A stretch of DNA of 64,000 bases from Nitrospinaceae bacterium (GTDB taxonomy: Bacteria; Nitrospinota; Nitrospinia; Nitrospinales; VA-1), in the NCBI GenBank assembly GCA_029261655.1, contig JAJDAY010000031.1:86238-150237 (forward strand). Reading direction: 5' to 3'. The position numbers were made by a program, and so were the translations under genes. Shown in pieces: positions 41,019 through 50,200 of this stretch. How positions within the stretch are numbered: position 1 is the stretch's first letter; each line of letters opens with the position of its first letter. Under the pieces are notes generated by a model that made no database searches, was not told the origin of the DNA, and worked only from the letters and a program-made list of their open reading frames with translations.

Positions 41019-42278
41019 TTATTTAAAACGATTCAGCCACAATTTTCCTTTACGGTCTTTCGGGTCGATGCCGAAAATATCCAGATAACCATCGTCATCA
41101 ATATCCCCGAACGCCATTTCCATCATCTCGTTCGCGCGCGGAAGGCGCCGGACCGTTTCGACCGAGAATTTCCACTCCCCTTTCCCTTGCAGGAAGTGAG
41201 TTTTTCCGGCGCTCAAAATCAACACATCGGGAATGCCGTTGCCATTGGCATCCAGCAAATAAACCCGTGATCCGCCGTCCACCCCCAGAGCTTCAGCCGA
41301 TCGTTTGGTGAAACGGCCTTTGCCATTGTTTTCGAGAAAATAATTGGTCCCCTGAGATGGGTTCAGCACCAGCAGATCGTTGTCCTCATCGCCGTCAAAA
41401 TCCGCCCAATCGGCGTGGGTGGTTTCACCTTTTATCACGGGAATGCGGCCTGCAGTATGGTCGGTGAATTTCCCCAGGGTGTTATTGAGCAAAAGCCGGT
41501 CACTTCCGTTTCGATAAGTGAGAAAAATATCGCGGATTCCATCGCCATCATAATCGGCAAAAAACGCACCGCCAATTCCCGGCGGCAGAGGCGGGAGTAA
41601 AAGGGCCGAGAGATTTTGAAAATCACCTTGCCCGTTATTGACAAATAATTGTGATTGGACAGGGTCGGGGCGGCCGTCTGGCGTCGTCACTTTTTCGCCA
41701 TAGAAAAACAGGTCAAGGTCCCTGTCATGGTCGAGATCCACCAACTCCACCCGATCAATGCCGGGAAGAATCTCAGGCAGGAAGTAGTCGACCTTGTTGT
41801 AAAAATATCCTTTTTTATTGTTAAACAAAATACTGGCTCTATTTTCTCCATCCGTCTTATGAATGATTAAAATATCATCGGCAAAATCTCCGTTAAAATC
41901 TCCGGCTGTAAAAAAAAGAATTTCTCCTTTCGGAATCCGCACCGTTCGGTTTTCTTTGTTGATCTCAAATCCGCGCCCCTCTTTATTGCGCAGTGACAAC
42001 AGAAGGGAAACATCGCCCCTGCCCTTCACATGAAGAATCAGGTCACGATAGGAGTCTTGGTCCACACGGGCAAATTGGGCGCGCTCAATGACTCCGGGGA
42101 TACTGGGAAGATAACGTTTCGTGACATTCACGTAATGCTGGCGGTTGGAGTTTTTGGACAACAATTGTTTTTTTGAACATCCTGAAAAAACGAGAAACAA
42201 CATCAGCAGATATATCAGGAACGTAGAAACTGAACAGCCCGCCTGTTCCTGCCCTGGTTTTTTATAATTTGTCCGCAT
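41019..42278 (-). CDS. FG-GAP/VCBS repeat lipoprotein
   Basis: A 419-residue lipoprotein with lipobox VFSGC (Cys34). The mature part is a seven-bladed propeller-like array of FG-GAP/VCBS units with calcium-loop patterns such as DYDGDGIRDIFL, DFDGDEDNDLLV, DANGNGIPDVLI and DIDDDGYLDIFG. These repeats usually act in extracellular binding. Its start overlaps the end of the upstream lipoate gene by 17 bases, so translation is coupled. Confidence 0.85.
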   Translation of the reverse strand: MRTNYKKPGQEQAGCSVSTFLIYLLMLFLVFSGCSKKQLLSKNSNRQHYVNVTKRYLPSIPGVIERAQFARVDQDSYRDLILHVKGRGDVSLLLSLRNKEGRGFEINKENRTVRIPKGEILFFTAGDFNGDFADDILIIHKTDGENRASILFNNKKGYFYNKVDYFLPEILPGIDRVELVDLDHDRDLDLFFYGEKVTTPDGRPDPVQSQLFVNNGQGDFQNLSALLLPPLPPGIGGAFFADYDGDGIRDIFLTYRNGSDRLLLNNTLGKFTDHTAGRIPVIKGETTHADWADFDGDEDNDLLVLNPSQGTNYFLENNGKGRFTKRSAEALGVDGGSRVYLLDANGNGIPDVLILSAGKTHFLQGKGEWKFSVETVRRLPRANEMMEMAFGDIDDDGYLDIFGIDPKDRKGKLWLNRFK

Positions 42279-43113
42279 TTTTTTCCTGATTTAAATGATT
42301 ACAACCAACGGCTCCACTTTCATCTGCCGCCCGCTCAAGAAAACGGTCGCGCAACTCAACTTCATAAGGGCTCAAATTTCCGTGTTGCCACTGAACCGGA
42401 AAGGTATTTTGAAAACCCATTTGAAACGCCTGGGCCGCTTCTTCATACCCGACTTTTCCTGCAAACAATTCATTCAGCGAAACCGTTGAATGCCGCAGAA
42501 TTTCTAAATTATTTTCCCGTCCCTCCAGCGTATCAAATTGAAACAGAGAGTTCATCCGTTCTCTGTCACAATCAATCCACAGAGATCCCTGTTGAAGAAA
42601 CGAATGACTGGTCCGCCGTTGGGCCGACCCGATCAACTTTTTATTATTAACGGTTATTTCATGATGATTCAATGTCGAAAAGCAGGATGGTGAGCGTTCC
42701 TTTATTGAGGCTCTTTCTGGCTTGGTCATTTCCGCATTCTGAACACCCAGCTTGGCAAGTGAAAGTACAAGCGCTTCAGAAACCGTGCGAAAAGCATCGC
42801 GCAGATTGGCGGGAAACTTAGGGTGTGGAATGGGAGCCACCAGGCTATAGGTGAGTTCCCTGTCATGGAGGAGGGCCCGGCCGCCGGTGGGCCTTTGAAC
42901 CACCGGAATTCCCAAAGCAAGGCAACGAGTCAGATCAACATCCCGGTCACTGTTTTGCGCGTAACCAACCGTCAGGGTCGGTTCTGTCCAGCCATACAAC
43001 CGCAATGTCGGTTGCGCTTTGCCTTCTCCACAGGCCGTTAAAATCGCCCGATCGGTGGCCATATTCAAAAGGCCGCTACAAGCTCCGTCTTCGATCAATC
43101 TCCAGGTTTCCAT
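42262..43113 (-). CDS. LipM-like octanoyl/lipoate transferase
   Basis: A 283-residue member of the BPL/LplA/LipB superfamily. RPTGGRALLHDRELTYS near 74-90 is the family core, and KKLIGSAQRR followed by LQQGSLWID holds the conserved Lys. A Cys at about residue 144 in SPSCF lies where LipM-type octanoyltransferases have their nucleophile, which favours LipM over an ATP-using LplA ligase. It would attach octanoate or lipoate to apo-enzymes. The ATG at 43113 has GAGGG 10 bases upstream; a TTG at 43122 is the alternative. The overlap with an FG-GAP lipoprotein gene is unexplained. Confidence 0.75.
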   Translation of the reverse strand: METWRLIEDGACSGLLNMATDRAILTACGEGKAQPTLRLYGWTEPTLTVGYAQNSDRDVDLTRCLALGIPVVQRPTGGRALLHDRELTYSLVAPIPHPKFPANLRDAFRTVSEALVLSLAKLGVQNAEMTKPERASIKERSPSCFSTLNHHEITVNNKKLIGSAQRRTSHSFLQQGSLWIDCDRERMNSLFQFDTLEGRENNLEILRHSTVSLNELFAGKVGYEEAAQAFQMGFQNTFPVQWQHGNLSPYEVELRDRFLERAADESGAVGCNHLNQEKNADKL

Positions 43114-43283
43114 GGTTCTCAATCCCTCAACACAAAAACTTCCCCTCTCCGATGTGAGGAATTTTGTTTTGACTCACCTTAATTTCAATTGTTACTATCA
43201 ATAAGTCGCAGGGTACCCGTTGATCGCCCAAGGGCAACAACCTGTGGCCCGACCCGATTATCTCGCAAATTTCCGGATTCCAC

Positions 43284-44354
43284 ATGAATTTTTATGGCTC
43301 TTGCAAAAAAATAACCACGGTCATATTACCCGCGGGCCTGTATTTCCTGATCTTCAGCCTGGTTGCGACGGCAACCGCTCATGAAAAACTCGCTTTTGAG
43401 TCTTCAAAATTAAAATGTCAGTCAACCTGTCACGAGGCCGAAAACCTGCTGAAGGCTCATCAGGAAAAAGAAACTGAATCCGCCTGCCGCAGTTGCCATG
43501 TCGGGCAACCCTCTATAAAAGCCAGGTCGCCGTTTCAATCTTTAGAAAAATTTAAGAGAACCTCTTTCTCATCATCTATTTTGCGGTCCTCTATTCAAAC
43601 AGCCACACCTGAGCCCAAAAAGCCCCTCACAAAAAATCCTGCTAAAACGAAACCAGCACCGGCTTCATCCCCCCCTCCCGGGATGGTCAGCATTCCGGCG
43701 GGGGAATTCATCATGGGGTCCAACGAACGCTGGGACGATGAGTCTCCCGAACATATCGCCTCAACCGGCGCGTTTTTTATCGACCTGAACGAAGTCACCA
43801 ATGAAAAATACAAGGTCTTCACCGATGCCACCCAACGGGAAACGCCTTACCACTGGCCAGACGGAAACCTTCCCAAAGGAAAGGAGCAACATCCCGTTGT
43901 CTATGTCAGTTGGTTTGACGCCAAAGCCTATTGCGAATGGGACGGCGGCAAACGACTTCCGAACGAGCAGGAATGGTAAAATGCCTCACGCGGGGAGGAT
44001 GGGTTCACCTATCCCTGGGGGCATGAATGGACTCTGGACAAATCCAACAATCCTTACAAAAATTCCACAGGCACCGAACCCATCGGGTCTTATCCAGAGG
44101 GAAGAAGCCCTTATGGACTTTACGATATGTCAGGCAATGTCTGGGAATGGGTGGACAGCCATTATCTTCCTCATCCGGGAAACACCGTCCATCGGGCGGA
44201 ATACGGCGAGGACAAAAGAATTCTGAAAGGAGGGTCCTGGTTCGATTGCCTCTCTTATGGATGCGGCTTGAGCGCTCCCACATTCAACCGAAGTTTTTTT
44301 ACGCCTGAAGTGCGCAACAACAGCTTTGGATTCCGATGCGCGAAAACTCCATAG
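43284..44354 (+). pseudogene. Exported cytochrome c / formylglycine-generating-enzyme-like protein, interrupted by an in-frame TAA
   Basis: The reading frame encodes a signal-anchor (about 10-30), a CX3CH motif (CQSTCH at 45-50), a CXXCH heme motif (CRSCH at 68-72), a linker, and from about residue 133 a SUMF1/FGE-sulfatase domain (MVSIPAGEFIMGSN, then RLPNEQEW). At 43977-43979 a TAA stands where the family normally has Glu or another codon after EW. The same frame then runs on without another stop to 44354. That part carries YPWGHEW, GLYDMSGNVWEWVDS, KGGSWFDC and the terminal GFRCA typical of the family's C-terminal half. A single substitution or sequencing error would explain it. As read, only a 231-residue N-terminal product lacking the core is made. 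Confidence 0.85.
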
Positions 44355-44385
44355 GCAGAACTCGTCTCAAAACAGGTTTCCAATA

Positions 44386-44568
44386 ATGAAAGAAGAAACT
44401 CCCCCAGAACCCGAAAAACCCATTATCAGCCGGAAAAGAAAAATCATCGTTTTGATTTTTGTGATTGGCTTTTGGATCTTTTTCTATTGGTACAAAAGTT
44501 TTCAACCCCCTCCACAAACAGAAATTCCCTCAGAAACCCCGAAAGAAGCCCGTCCGGCGAATCCATAA
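44386..44568 (+). CDS. Small single-pass membrane protein (60 aa)
   Basis: It starts MKEETPPEPEKPIISRKRK, followed by one membrane helix (IIVLIFVIGFWIFFYWY, about 20-36) and a Pro-rich tail. The ATG at 44386 is chosen because the upstream extension overlaps the broken FGE-like gene. The Pro- and charge-rich ends with a basic pre-membrane cluster suggest N-in topology. No family recognised. Confidence 0.5.
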   Translation: MKEETPPEPEKPIISRKRKIIVLIFVIGFWIFFYWYKSFQPPPQTEIPSETPKEARPANP

Positions 44569-44598
44569 CAAGCTCACGCAACCTTGTTTTAAGAAGGA

Positions 44599-45423
44599 TC
44601 ACCAGCGGTTATACTTTTTCCTGTTGATCTTTTCATTTCCGCTCATCAAATCCAGAGACTCGCTTGACCGCCGCAAAATCAAAAAACTATCGTCCGCTTC
44701 CATTAATAACAGTTTAGTCTCGGAAATATTTTCCAAAACCTGGGTCTTTCTCTCTTCCGGTTGCGCATCCTTAATATAATTTCCTTGCCGGTCGTATTTC
44801 CCAAAAGCCCGGCGCGCCGGATGAAATATTAAATCCTTCGAACTCTTTGCCTCGATCAACTGCAAATCCAGGGAGTCCTCTGGAACCAACTCCATTTGGG
44901 GTAAAGGCTGGCGCAGGCGGTACTCAAAGTTCACAAAGCGTCCTGAGTTGGATCTGAGCCTTCGTCTTTTGAAGTCAAACCCTCTTCCTCCAAGCGTCAG
45001 CGGTTTATCGCTTCGGGCCACCGTGTCACGAACCTTTTGCCCGTCGTCCCTGACCGGTTTTTTGCCAGCCGATGATAATCGTTCATGGCGGGCGATGGCC
45101 AGGTATTCCTGATCGCTCTTATAGGATAGCTCAACCGCACTGTTTTTGGAGAGGGGCTTTGAAACAGAATCTGAAAGGTCTATTGCTTTCCTGGATTCAA
45201 GCGTTTGGGCATGGCTTGAGTTTTTCAGATTGTTTTCCATTTTTATACTTTTCTTTTGATTTGCATATAAACTGAAAACGCCAACAACCTGAACAAAAAA
45301 AACAATTAAAAACAAAATCAACAGGAGCCGTTTGAATTTTAAAAAACCCGTCTCCCCCGCTTCTAAAACGGAATCGGCATCATGATCGCCAGGATTTTTT
45401 AGAGCATTCGACATCGCGTTCAT
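44599..45423 (-). CDS. Hypothetical single-pass membrane protein (274 aa)
   Basis: One N-terminal membrane helix (about residues 32-52, KRLLLILFLIVFFVQVVGVF) precedes a charged, mostly disordered-looking extracytoplasmic part. A C-terminal region near QLIEAKSSKDLIFHPARR and FGKYDRQGNYIKD may fold. No family recognised. The start at ATG 45423 is one of three closely spaced candidates (45438, 45423, 45414). Confidence 0.55.
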   Translation of the reverse strand: MNAMSNALKNPGDHDADSVLEAGETGFLKFKRLLLILFLIVFFVQVVGVFSLYANQKKSIKMENNLKNSSHAQTLESRKAIDLSDSVSKPLSKNSAVELSYKSDQEYLAIARHERLSSAGKKPVRDDGQKVRDTVARSDKPLTLGGRGFDFKRRRLRSNSGRFVNFEYRLRQPLPQMELVPEDSLDLQLIEAKSSKDLIFHPARRAFGKYDRQGNYIKDAQPEERKTQVLENISETKLLLMEADDSFLILRRSSESLDLMSGNEKINRKKYNRW

Positions 45424-45596
45424 TCCGTTGACCGTCAACTTTTTACCAGAGGATCTTTTTTTGACGCTTCATTGACATATAAAATGCTTTATTTTTGGCA
45501 ACTTACAATTGGCACGGGGATTGCTCTAAAAATTATTACCCCCCAGCGTCAAAGGGAGAAATATTCAGCCACCGCAAGACATTCAGGAGATTTCAG

Positions 45597-45890
45597 GTGC
45601 CAAAAGATTTCAAATCCTTATTGCCTGCAAAATTCATACAGCTTTTAGAACACAAGTTAGAAACAGGGACAATGACTGCCGAGGAATGTCAGACGGTTCT
45701 CAAGGAGTTCATGCTCAGGGAGTTTGACCGCAATCAGGCCGAACAATCCCCCGACACCTGGAAATTGCTGATGGTGAAATTCCAGACTCTGGCGCAATCA
45801 TTTTTTAGTGAAATTCTTCCGCGGTCGCCCGCAGAACCTACAATCAGCGTGGAGGAACTGGCCGGAACCATCCGGGCACGACGGTTTTAA
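45597..45890 (+). CDS. Hypothetical protein (97 aa)
   Basis: Starts at GTG 45597 with AGGAG 7 bases upstream, which decides the start over an upstream in-frame TTG at 45495. The product begins MPKDFKSLLPAKFIQLLEHK and is helical and charged, with no membrane segment. No family recognised. Confidence 0.6.
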   Translation: MPKDFKSLLPAKFIQLLEHKLETGTMTAEECQTVLKEFMLREFDRNQAEQSPDTWKLLMVKFQTLAQSFFSEILPRSPAEPTISVEELAGTIRARRF

Positions 45891-45941
45891 CGGCCCCTCA
45901 CCGCTCCACACCGATCATTGGCCGTTTAGTAAAAACCCAAA

Positions 45942-46136
45942 TCACTTGCCCAATAAATCATCCGCCTTATCTGCGGCTTTTTCCATAGTTTCATCCATCT
46001 TATCTGCGGCTTTTTCCATCGTTTCATCAATCTTCTCTCCCGCTTTCTCTGCCTCACCTTTTTTCTTGCACCCGGAAACTCCCAACACCAAAATCGAAAT
46101 CGTAAGAACGACCATTGCATGTTTCAAAAACTTCAT
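45942..46136 (-). CDS. Small lipoprotein with 11-residue repeats (64 aa)
   Basis: Lipobox GVSGC gives Cys23. The mature 42 residues are an amphipathic helix built from near-identical units, IDETMEKAADK and MDETMEKAADK, followed by a shorter ADDLLGK end. At DNA level a 21-base block is identical at 45966-45986 and 45999-46019, with 33-base spacing. GGAG lies 8 bases before the ATG at 46136. The architecture resembles small amphipathic, apolipoprotein- or LEA-like lipoproteins; function unknown. Confidence 0.8.
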   Translation of the reverse strand: MKFLKHAMVVLTISILVLGVSGCKKKGEAEKAGEKIDETMEKAADKMDETMEKAADKADDLLGK

Positions 46137-46359
46137 AACCCTCTCCTTTTTCATTTGCGCAAGTTTTTTTCTATCTAATTGATATTAATACGTTATATTT
46201 AGCATAACATAATTTTTGCCACGGCAAATTGATATTATTGTTATACTTAACGATGGACGAGCGTTGCCAAACCCTGATATTATAAAAGTTTCTATCCCTG
46301 TCACCTGCGACAGCCCGCGATGAAAACCAGATAAAAACATCCTATTCGGATACCCTTCG

Positions 46360-47262
46360 ATGAAAAAATGGTTGGCTGTTTTCACATTTCTAATTCCCCT
46401 GTTTGGAGGGATAATTGCGGTCTCCGGCCTCCCATTACCCAGGCAGGATCAGGCGCAGGCCCATTATCAGCGTGGAGGGGAACTGAATAATTCAGGAAAG
46501 TACGAAGAAGCGATCGTAGAATTCCGCAAAGCCATTCGGTTGAATCTCCATCATTTTGAATCGCATTACAATCTTGGATTCGCGTTTTCCAAACTGGAAC
46601 GATACTGGGAAGCCATCAACGAATATAAAGAGGCGGCCAAAGCGCGACCGGACCACGCGATCGTGCATAACAATCTGGGTTTTATACACAACAAACTCGG
46701 CATGTACGAAGAAGCGGTCCCTTACTTCGAGGAAGCGGTCCGGTTGGACCCGAATTATGCTATCGCCTACAACAACCTGGGATGGATCTACAACCGTCAA
46801 AAGAAATTCGAGGAAGGCGTTGTTGTCCTAAAAGAGGCTATCCGGCTGGACCCCAAATATGCCGACGCCCATAATAATCTGGGGTGGGCCTATAACAGCT
46901 TGAAACAGTATGAAGACGCCGTCCCCATCCTCAAAGAAGCCATCCGGCTGAATCCTGAATCGGCTTACGCGCAAAACAACCTGGGTTGGGCGTATAAGGG
47001 GTTGAAGCGTTATGAAGAAGCTATCACCGCTTTTGAAGAAGCCATCAACATTGATCCCGAACTCGCATACCCTTACAGCAACCTCGCCTATGCCTATGAC
47101 ATTCTGGAGGATGGTAACAAAGCCCTCGCCTACGTGGACCAATGGGAAAAACTGGCGGTCCAGAAAGGGGATATCAATCAATTGCGTAAGGCCACCGAGT
47201 TTTCTATCGAACTCAAGAAAAAATACCACCACAAGGAAGACGAACTGGTCCGATCCCCTTAA
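46360..47262 (+). CDS. Exported TPR protein
   Basis: A 300-residue protein with an N-terminal signal peptide or anchor (MKKWLAVFTFLIPLFGGII). About seven tetratricopeptide repeats span about 32-265, each with the AY-NNLGW-Y and EEAI pattern. TPR arrays act as scaffolds in protein complexes; the partner is unknown. It stands alone, with recA 440 bases downstream. Confidence 0.85.
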   Translation: MKKWLAVFTFLIPLFGGIIAVSGLPLPRQDQAQAHYQRGGELNNSGKYEEAIVEFRKAIRLNLHHFESHYNLGFAFSKLERYWEAINEYKEAAKARPDHAIVHNNLGFIHNKLGMYEEAVPYFEEAVRLDPNYAIAYNNLGWIYNRQKKFEEGVVVLKEAIRLDPKYADAHNNLGWAYNSLKQYEDAVPILKEAIRLNPESAYAQNNLGWAYKGLKRYEEAITAFEEAINIDPELAYPYSNLAYAYDILEDGNKALAYVDQWEKLAVQKGDINQLRKATEFSIELKKKYHHKEDELVRSP

Positions 47263-47702
47263 AGACCCCCCGCATGATGGTTGGAACGAATGCGCGGCAA
47301 ATGCTCGCTTCGCTCACGGGCCGCCACTCCTTTAAAGTTTCTATAAATTACACTTGCTATTTAATCCATCCCCTTCTATAAAATGACGGTGACATCGGAT
47401 GTCCGACCCGATGATTCGGTTCCACAAAATAACAGCGTCCGACAGATGATTTTCCCCGTACAGCCCAAGTGCCGTTTGTATTTCTCTGATAGAACAGGAG
47501 TTAGAAATTTCAATGGATTGGGTTTGACTTTGTTTCCGGGGCCTTGTTAGACTGTGCGCGATTTGAGGTTGTTCCTCGCTATTGATGTTCCGAACTCCGC
47601 ACACGCAGTTCAGGAAAAATTCGTCTTCACCGGGTCAAACACCCGTCACTTAATATAATCCATTTCAATTTCGCTTGAGTCGATCAAGCCGAAGGAGGGT
47701 CC
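47263..47702. other. Intergenic region upstream of recA (440 bases)
   Basis: No supported gene. An 87-codon minus-strand reading frame at 47341-47604 has no signal, motif or ribosome-binding site and is treated as chance. A LexA-type operator was looked for near the recA start; I found no full-consensus copy. AAGGAGGG lies just upstream of the recA ATG. Confidence 0.4.
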
Positions 47703-48785
47703 ATGGGGTCAAACGATAGAGATAAAGCCCTTGAGCTGGCGTTCAGCCAGATCGAAAAACAATACGGCAAGGGTTCAATCATGAAACTGGGTCAGGCGGA
47801 AAGCCAGAAAGGCATCCCGGTCATTTCCACCGGGTCCATATCTCTGGACTACGCGCTCGGCGTCGGGGGAGTTCCCCGTGGCAGAATCGTTGAAATTTAC
47901 GGGCCGGAAGGATCGGGGAAAACCAGCCTCACCCTGCACATCATTGCGGAAGCGCAAAAAGCCGGCGGAGTGGCGGCTTTTATTGATGCGGAACACGCTC
48001 TCGACCCCAGTTATGCCAATGCACTGGGAGTTGACCTGGACAACCTGCTCTTGTCGCAACCCGACACAGGCGAACAATCCCTGGAGATCGCGGAAGTTCT
48101 GATACGAAGCGGCGCGGTCGATGTGATCGTCGTGGACTCCGTCGCCGCGCTGGTCCCCAAAGCGGAGCTCGATGGCGACATGGGCGACTCCCACATGGGG
48201 TTACAGGCCAGGCTCATGTCCCAGGCCATGCGCAAACTGACGGGTGTCATCAACAAGTCCAGCACCTGCCTCATTTTCATCAACCAGATCCGCATGAAAA
48301 TCGGCGTGATGTTCGGCAACCCGGAAACCACGACGGGCGGCAACGCGCTCAAGTTTTATTCCTCGCTTCGCATGGACATCCGCAGAATCGCCGCCCTCAA
48401 GGATGGGGACAAAGTGATCGGCAACCGAACGCGGGTAAAAATTGTCAAGAACAAGGTCGCCCCGCCCTTTCGCGATTGCGAGTTCGATATTCGCTACGGT
48501 ACGGGCATTGCCAAAACCAGCGATTTACTCGATCAGGCCGTCAATCATGACATCGTTGACAAAAGTGGCACCTGGTTTTCCTACAACGAGACCCGGATAG
48601 GACAAGGCCGGGAAAACTCGCGAAAATTTCTTGATGACAACCCTGAAATGTATGCGGAGATTGAAACAAAATTAAGGGAAAAACTGGGCCTGCCTTTGCC
48701 TGTAAAACCTGTAAAGCTGGAATCTCCTTCCGAAAAAGTTCCATCGGAGAACGGCAAAGAGAAAAAACCGGCCAAAATGGCGTGA
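47703..48785 (+). CDS. recA: Recombinase RecA
   Basis: A 360-residue recombinase. Walker [10 protein letters not shown] is at 67-75, followed by [11 protein letters not shown], the Walker B strand [14 protein letters not shown], and the L1 region [17 protein letters not shown]. It has the usual core with an acidic-poor, Lys-rich tail. It pairs homologous DNA and drives LexA cleavage. The ATG at 47703 has a strong AAGGAGGG. recX follows after 13 bases. Confidence 0.98.
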   Translation: MGSNDRDKALELAFSQIEKQYGKGSIMKLGQAESQKGIPVISTGSISLDYALGVGGVPRGRIVEIYGPEGSGKTSLTLHIIAEAQKAGGVAAFIDAEHALDPSYANALGVDLDNLLLSQPDTGEQSLEIAEVLIRSGAVDVIVVDSVAALVPKAELDGDMGDSHMGLQARLMSQAMRKLTGVINKSSTCLIFINQIRMKIGVMFGNPETTTGGNALKFYSSLRMDIRRIAALKDGDKVIGNRTRVKIVKNKVAPPFRDCEFDIRYGTGIAKTSDLLDQAVNHDIVDKSGTWFSYNETRIGQGRENSRKFLDDNPEMYAEIETKLREKLGLPLPVKPVKLESPSEKVPSENGKEKKPAKMA

Positions 48786-48798
48786 CCGGAAAATCACC

Positions 48799-49299
48799 AT
48801 GTCCGACCCCGAGGAACTGAAAAGAGCCCAGGCCTGCGCCTTGCGGTATTTATCCTACCGGGATCGAAGTGAGTTTGAAATCAGCGCGCGCTTGAGCCAG
48901 AAAGAGTTCTCCAAAAACATCATTCGGGAAACGATTGTCTGGTTGACCGGACTTGGCTACCTCAACGACGAACGGTTCGCTTTGGCCTGGAGCCGATCCC
49001 GCGTATCCGCTAAAAAATTTGGCGAGTATCGTCTCAGAAGGGAATTATCGGCCAAGGGGCTTGCAGCCGAAACCATCGAGCAGGCATTGCGGGTCGTGTA
49101 TTCTGAATCCAGTGAATGGGATCTCGCCCAGGCCTGCGCGCAAAAAAAACTTGCCCATCTCAAAGGCATCGACCCAAAATCCAAAAGCCGGCGGTTGGCT
49201 CAGTTCCTTCAACGAAAAGGCTTTGCATCCGAAACCGTATTCAAAACCGTGAAAAAACTGATCTCCAACGAAACCGATCATGAACTTTCTCCCGGCTGA
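48799..49299 (+). CDS. recX: RecX regulatory protein
   Basis: A 166-residue RecX, a small helical modulator of RecA filaments. LRYLSYRDRSEFEISARL and LGYLNDERFALAWSRSRV are the conserved three-helix repeats. It is in the classical position directly after recA and probably cotranscribed. Confidence 0.93.
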   Translation: MSDPEELKRAQACALRYLSYRDRSEFEISARLSQKEFSKNIIRETIVWLTGLGYLNDERFALAWSRSRVSAKKFGEYRLRRELSAKGLAAETIEQALRVVYSESSEWDLAQACAQKKLAHLKGIDPKSKSRRLAQFLQRKGFASETVFKTVKKLISNETDHELSPG

Positions 49300-49351
49300 C
49301 CTGGGGCATCGGTTGAACATCCAACCTGAAATATTTCACGATTGACCTTTC

Positions 49352-50125
49352 ATGGAAACACTACTCGCCCTGCCCTATCCCGCCACCGTATCTTTCGTAT
49401 TTTTATTCGGTCTGCTCATCGGGAGTTTTGCCAATGTCTGCATCCACCGACTGCCGAAGAAGGAATCCGTATCTTTTCCCGGTTCGCACTGCACCGCCTG
49501 CAAAACGCCAATTCGGGCATATGACAACATTCCCGTTCTGAGCTACCTGATTCTAGGCGGAAAATGCAGAGCCTGCGGTCAGAAATTTTCCATCATCTAC
49601 CCCTTGATCGAAATTGCCGTCGCTTTACTGATCGTCGCGGTTTATGTCCGGTTCGGCATTTCCTGGGAGTTTTTGATCTACACTGTCGTCTGCTCGGCTT
49701 TGGTCATCATCACGGCGATCGACTACGAGCACAAAATCATTCCCGATATTATCACTCTTCCCGGAATCGTTCTGGGCCTGGGCGCGGGGTCGTATATGGT
49801 CGGCCCCGTCAATTCCGTGCTGGGGTTCCTGGTTGGTGGCGGATTATTTTATTTGCTCGCCGTTTTAAGCCGGGGAGGCATGGGTGGGGGCGACATTAAA
49901 TTCATCGCGGCGGCGGGAGCCTTGCTGGGTTGGCAAAAGGTCCTGCTGGTCATTATCCTGGGAGCCACTCTGGGGTCGGTCATTGGTCTGATCCTCATGA
50001 TCGCTCAAAAAAAAGACCGTAAAAGTCAGATCCCGTTCGGACCGTTTCTCGCAATAGGCACACTCGTTGCCATTTTTTACGGAGAGGACTTGATTTCCCT
50101 GTACCTGAGTACGATGGCAATTTAA
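49352..50125 (+). CDS. Prepilin leader peptidase / N-methyltransferase
   Basis: A 257-residue A24 peptidase. The N-terminal domain carries two CxxC pairs (CTAC and CRAC) around the zinc loop. The catalytic aspartates are in ITAIDYEHKIIPD and in GGGDIKFIAAAG. It has about eight membrane helices. It cleaves and methylates type IV pilin-like prepilins (PilD/GspO role). No pilus genes are nearby, so the target system is elsewhere. Confidence 0.92.
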   Translation: METLLALPYPATVSFVFLFGLLIGSFANVCIHRLPKKESVSFPGSHCTACKTPIRAYDNIPVLSYLILGGKCRACGQKFSIIYPLIEIAVALLIVAVYVRFGISWEFLIYTVVCSALVIITAIDYEHKIIPDIITLPGIVLGLGAGSYMVGPVNSVLGFLVGGGLFYLLAVLSRGGMGGGDIKFIAAAGALLGWQKVLLVIILGATLGSVIGLILMIAQKKDRKSQIPFGPFLAIGTLVAIFYGEDLISLYLSTMAI

Positions 50126-50200
50126 TTGCAGATTCTTTAAGTATAAAAATGTTATAAACTAAAGATGCCGAGAAGCTCAACTCAACTACGGTTCAAGTTC

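Noticed and set aside
43977..43979. Selenocysteine or pyrrolysine recoding at the in-frame stop
   Set aside because: The codon is TAA; those amino acids use TGA and TAG.
47341..47604. 87-codon minus-strand reading frame upstream of recA
   Set aside because: No ribosome-binding site, no motif and no compositional support; it is likely chance in the recA upstream region.
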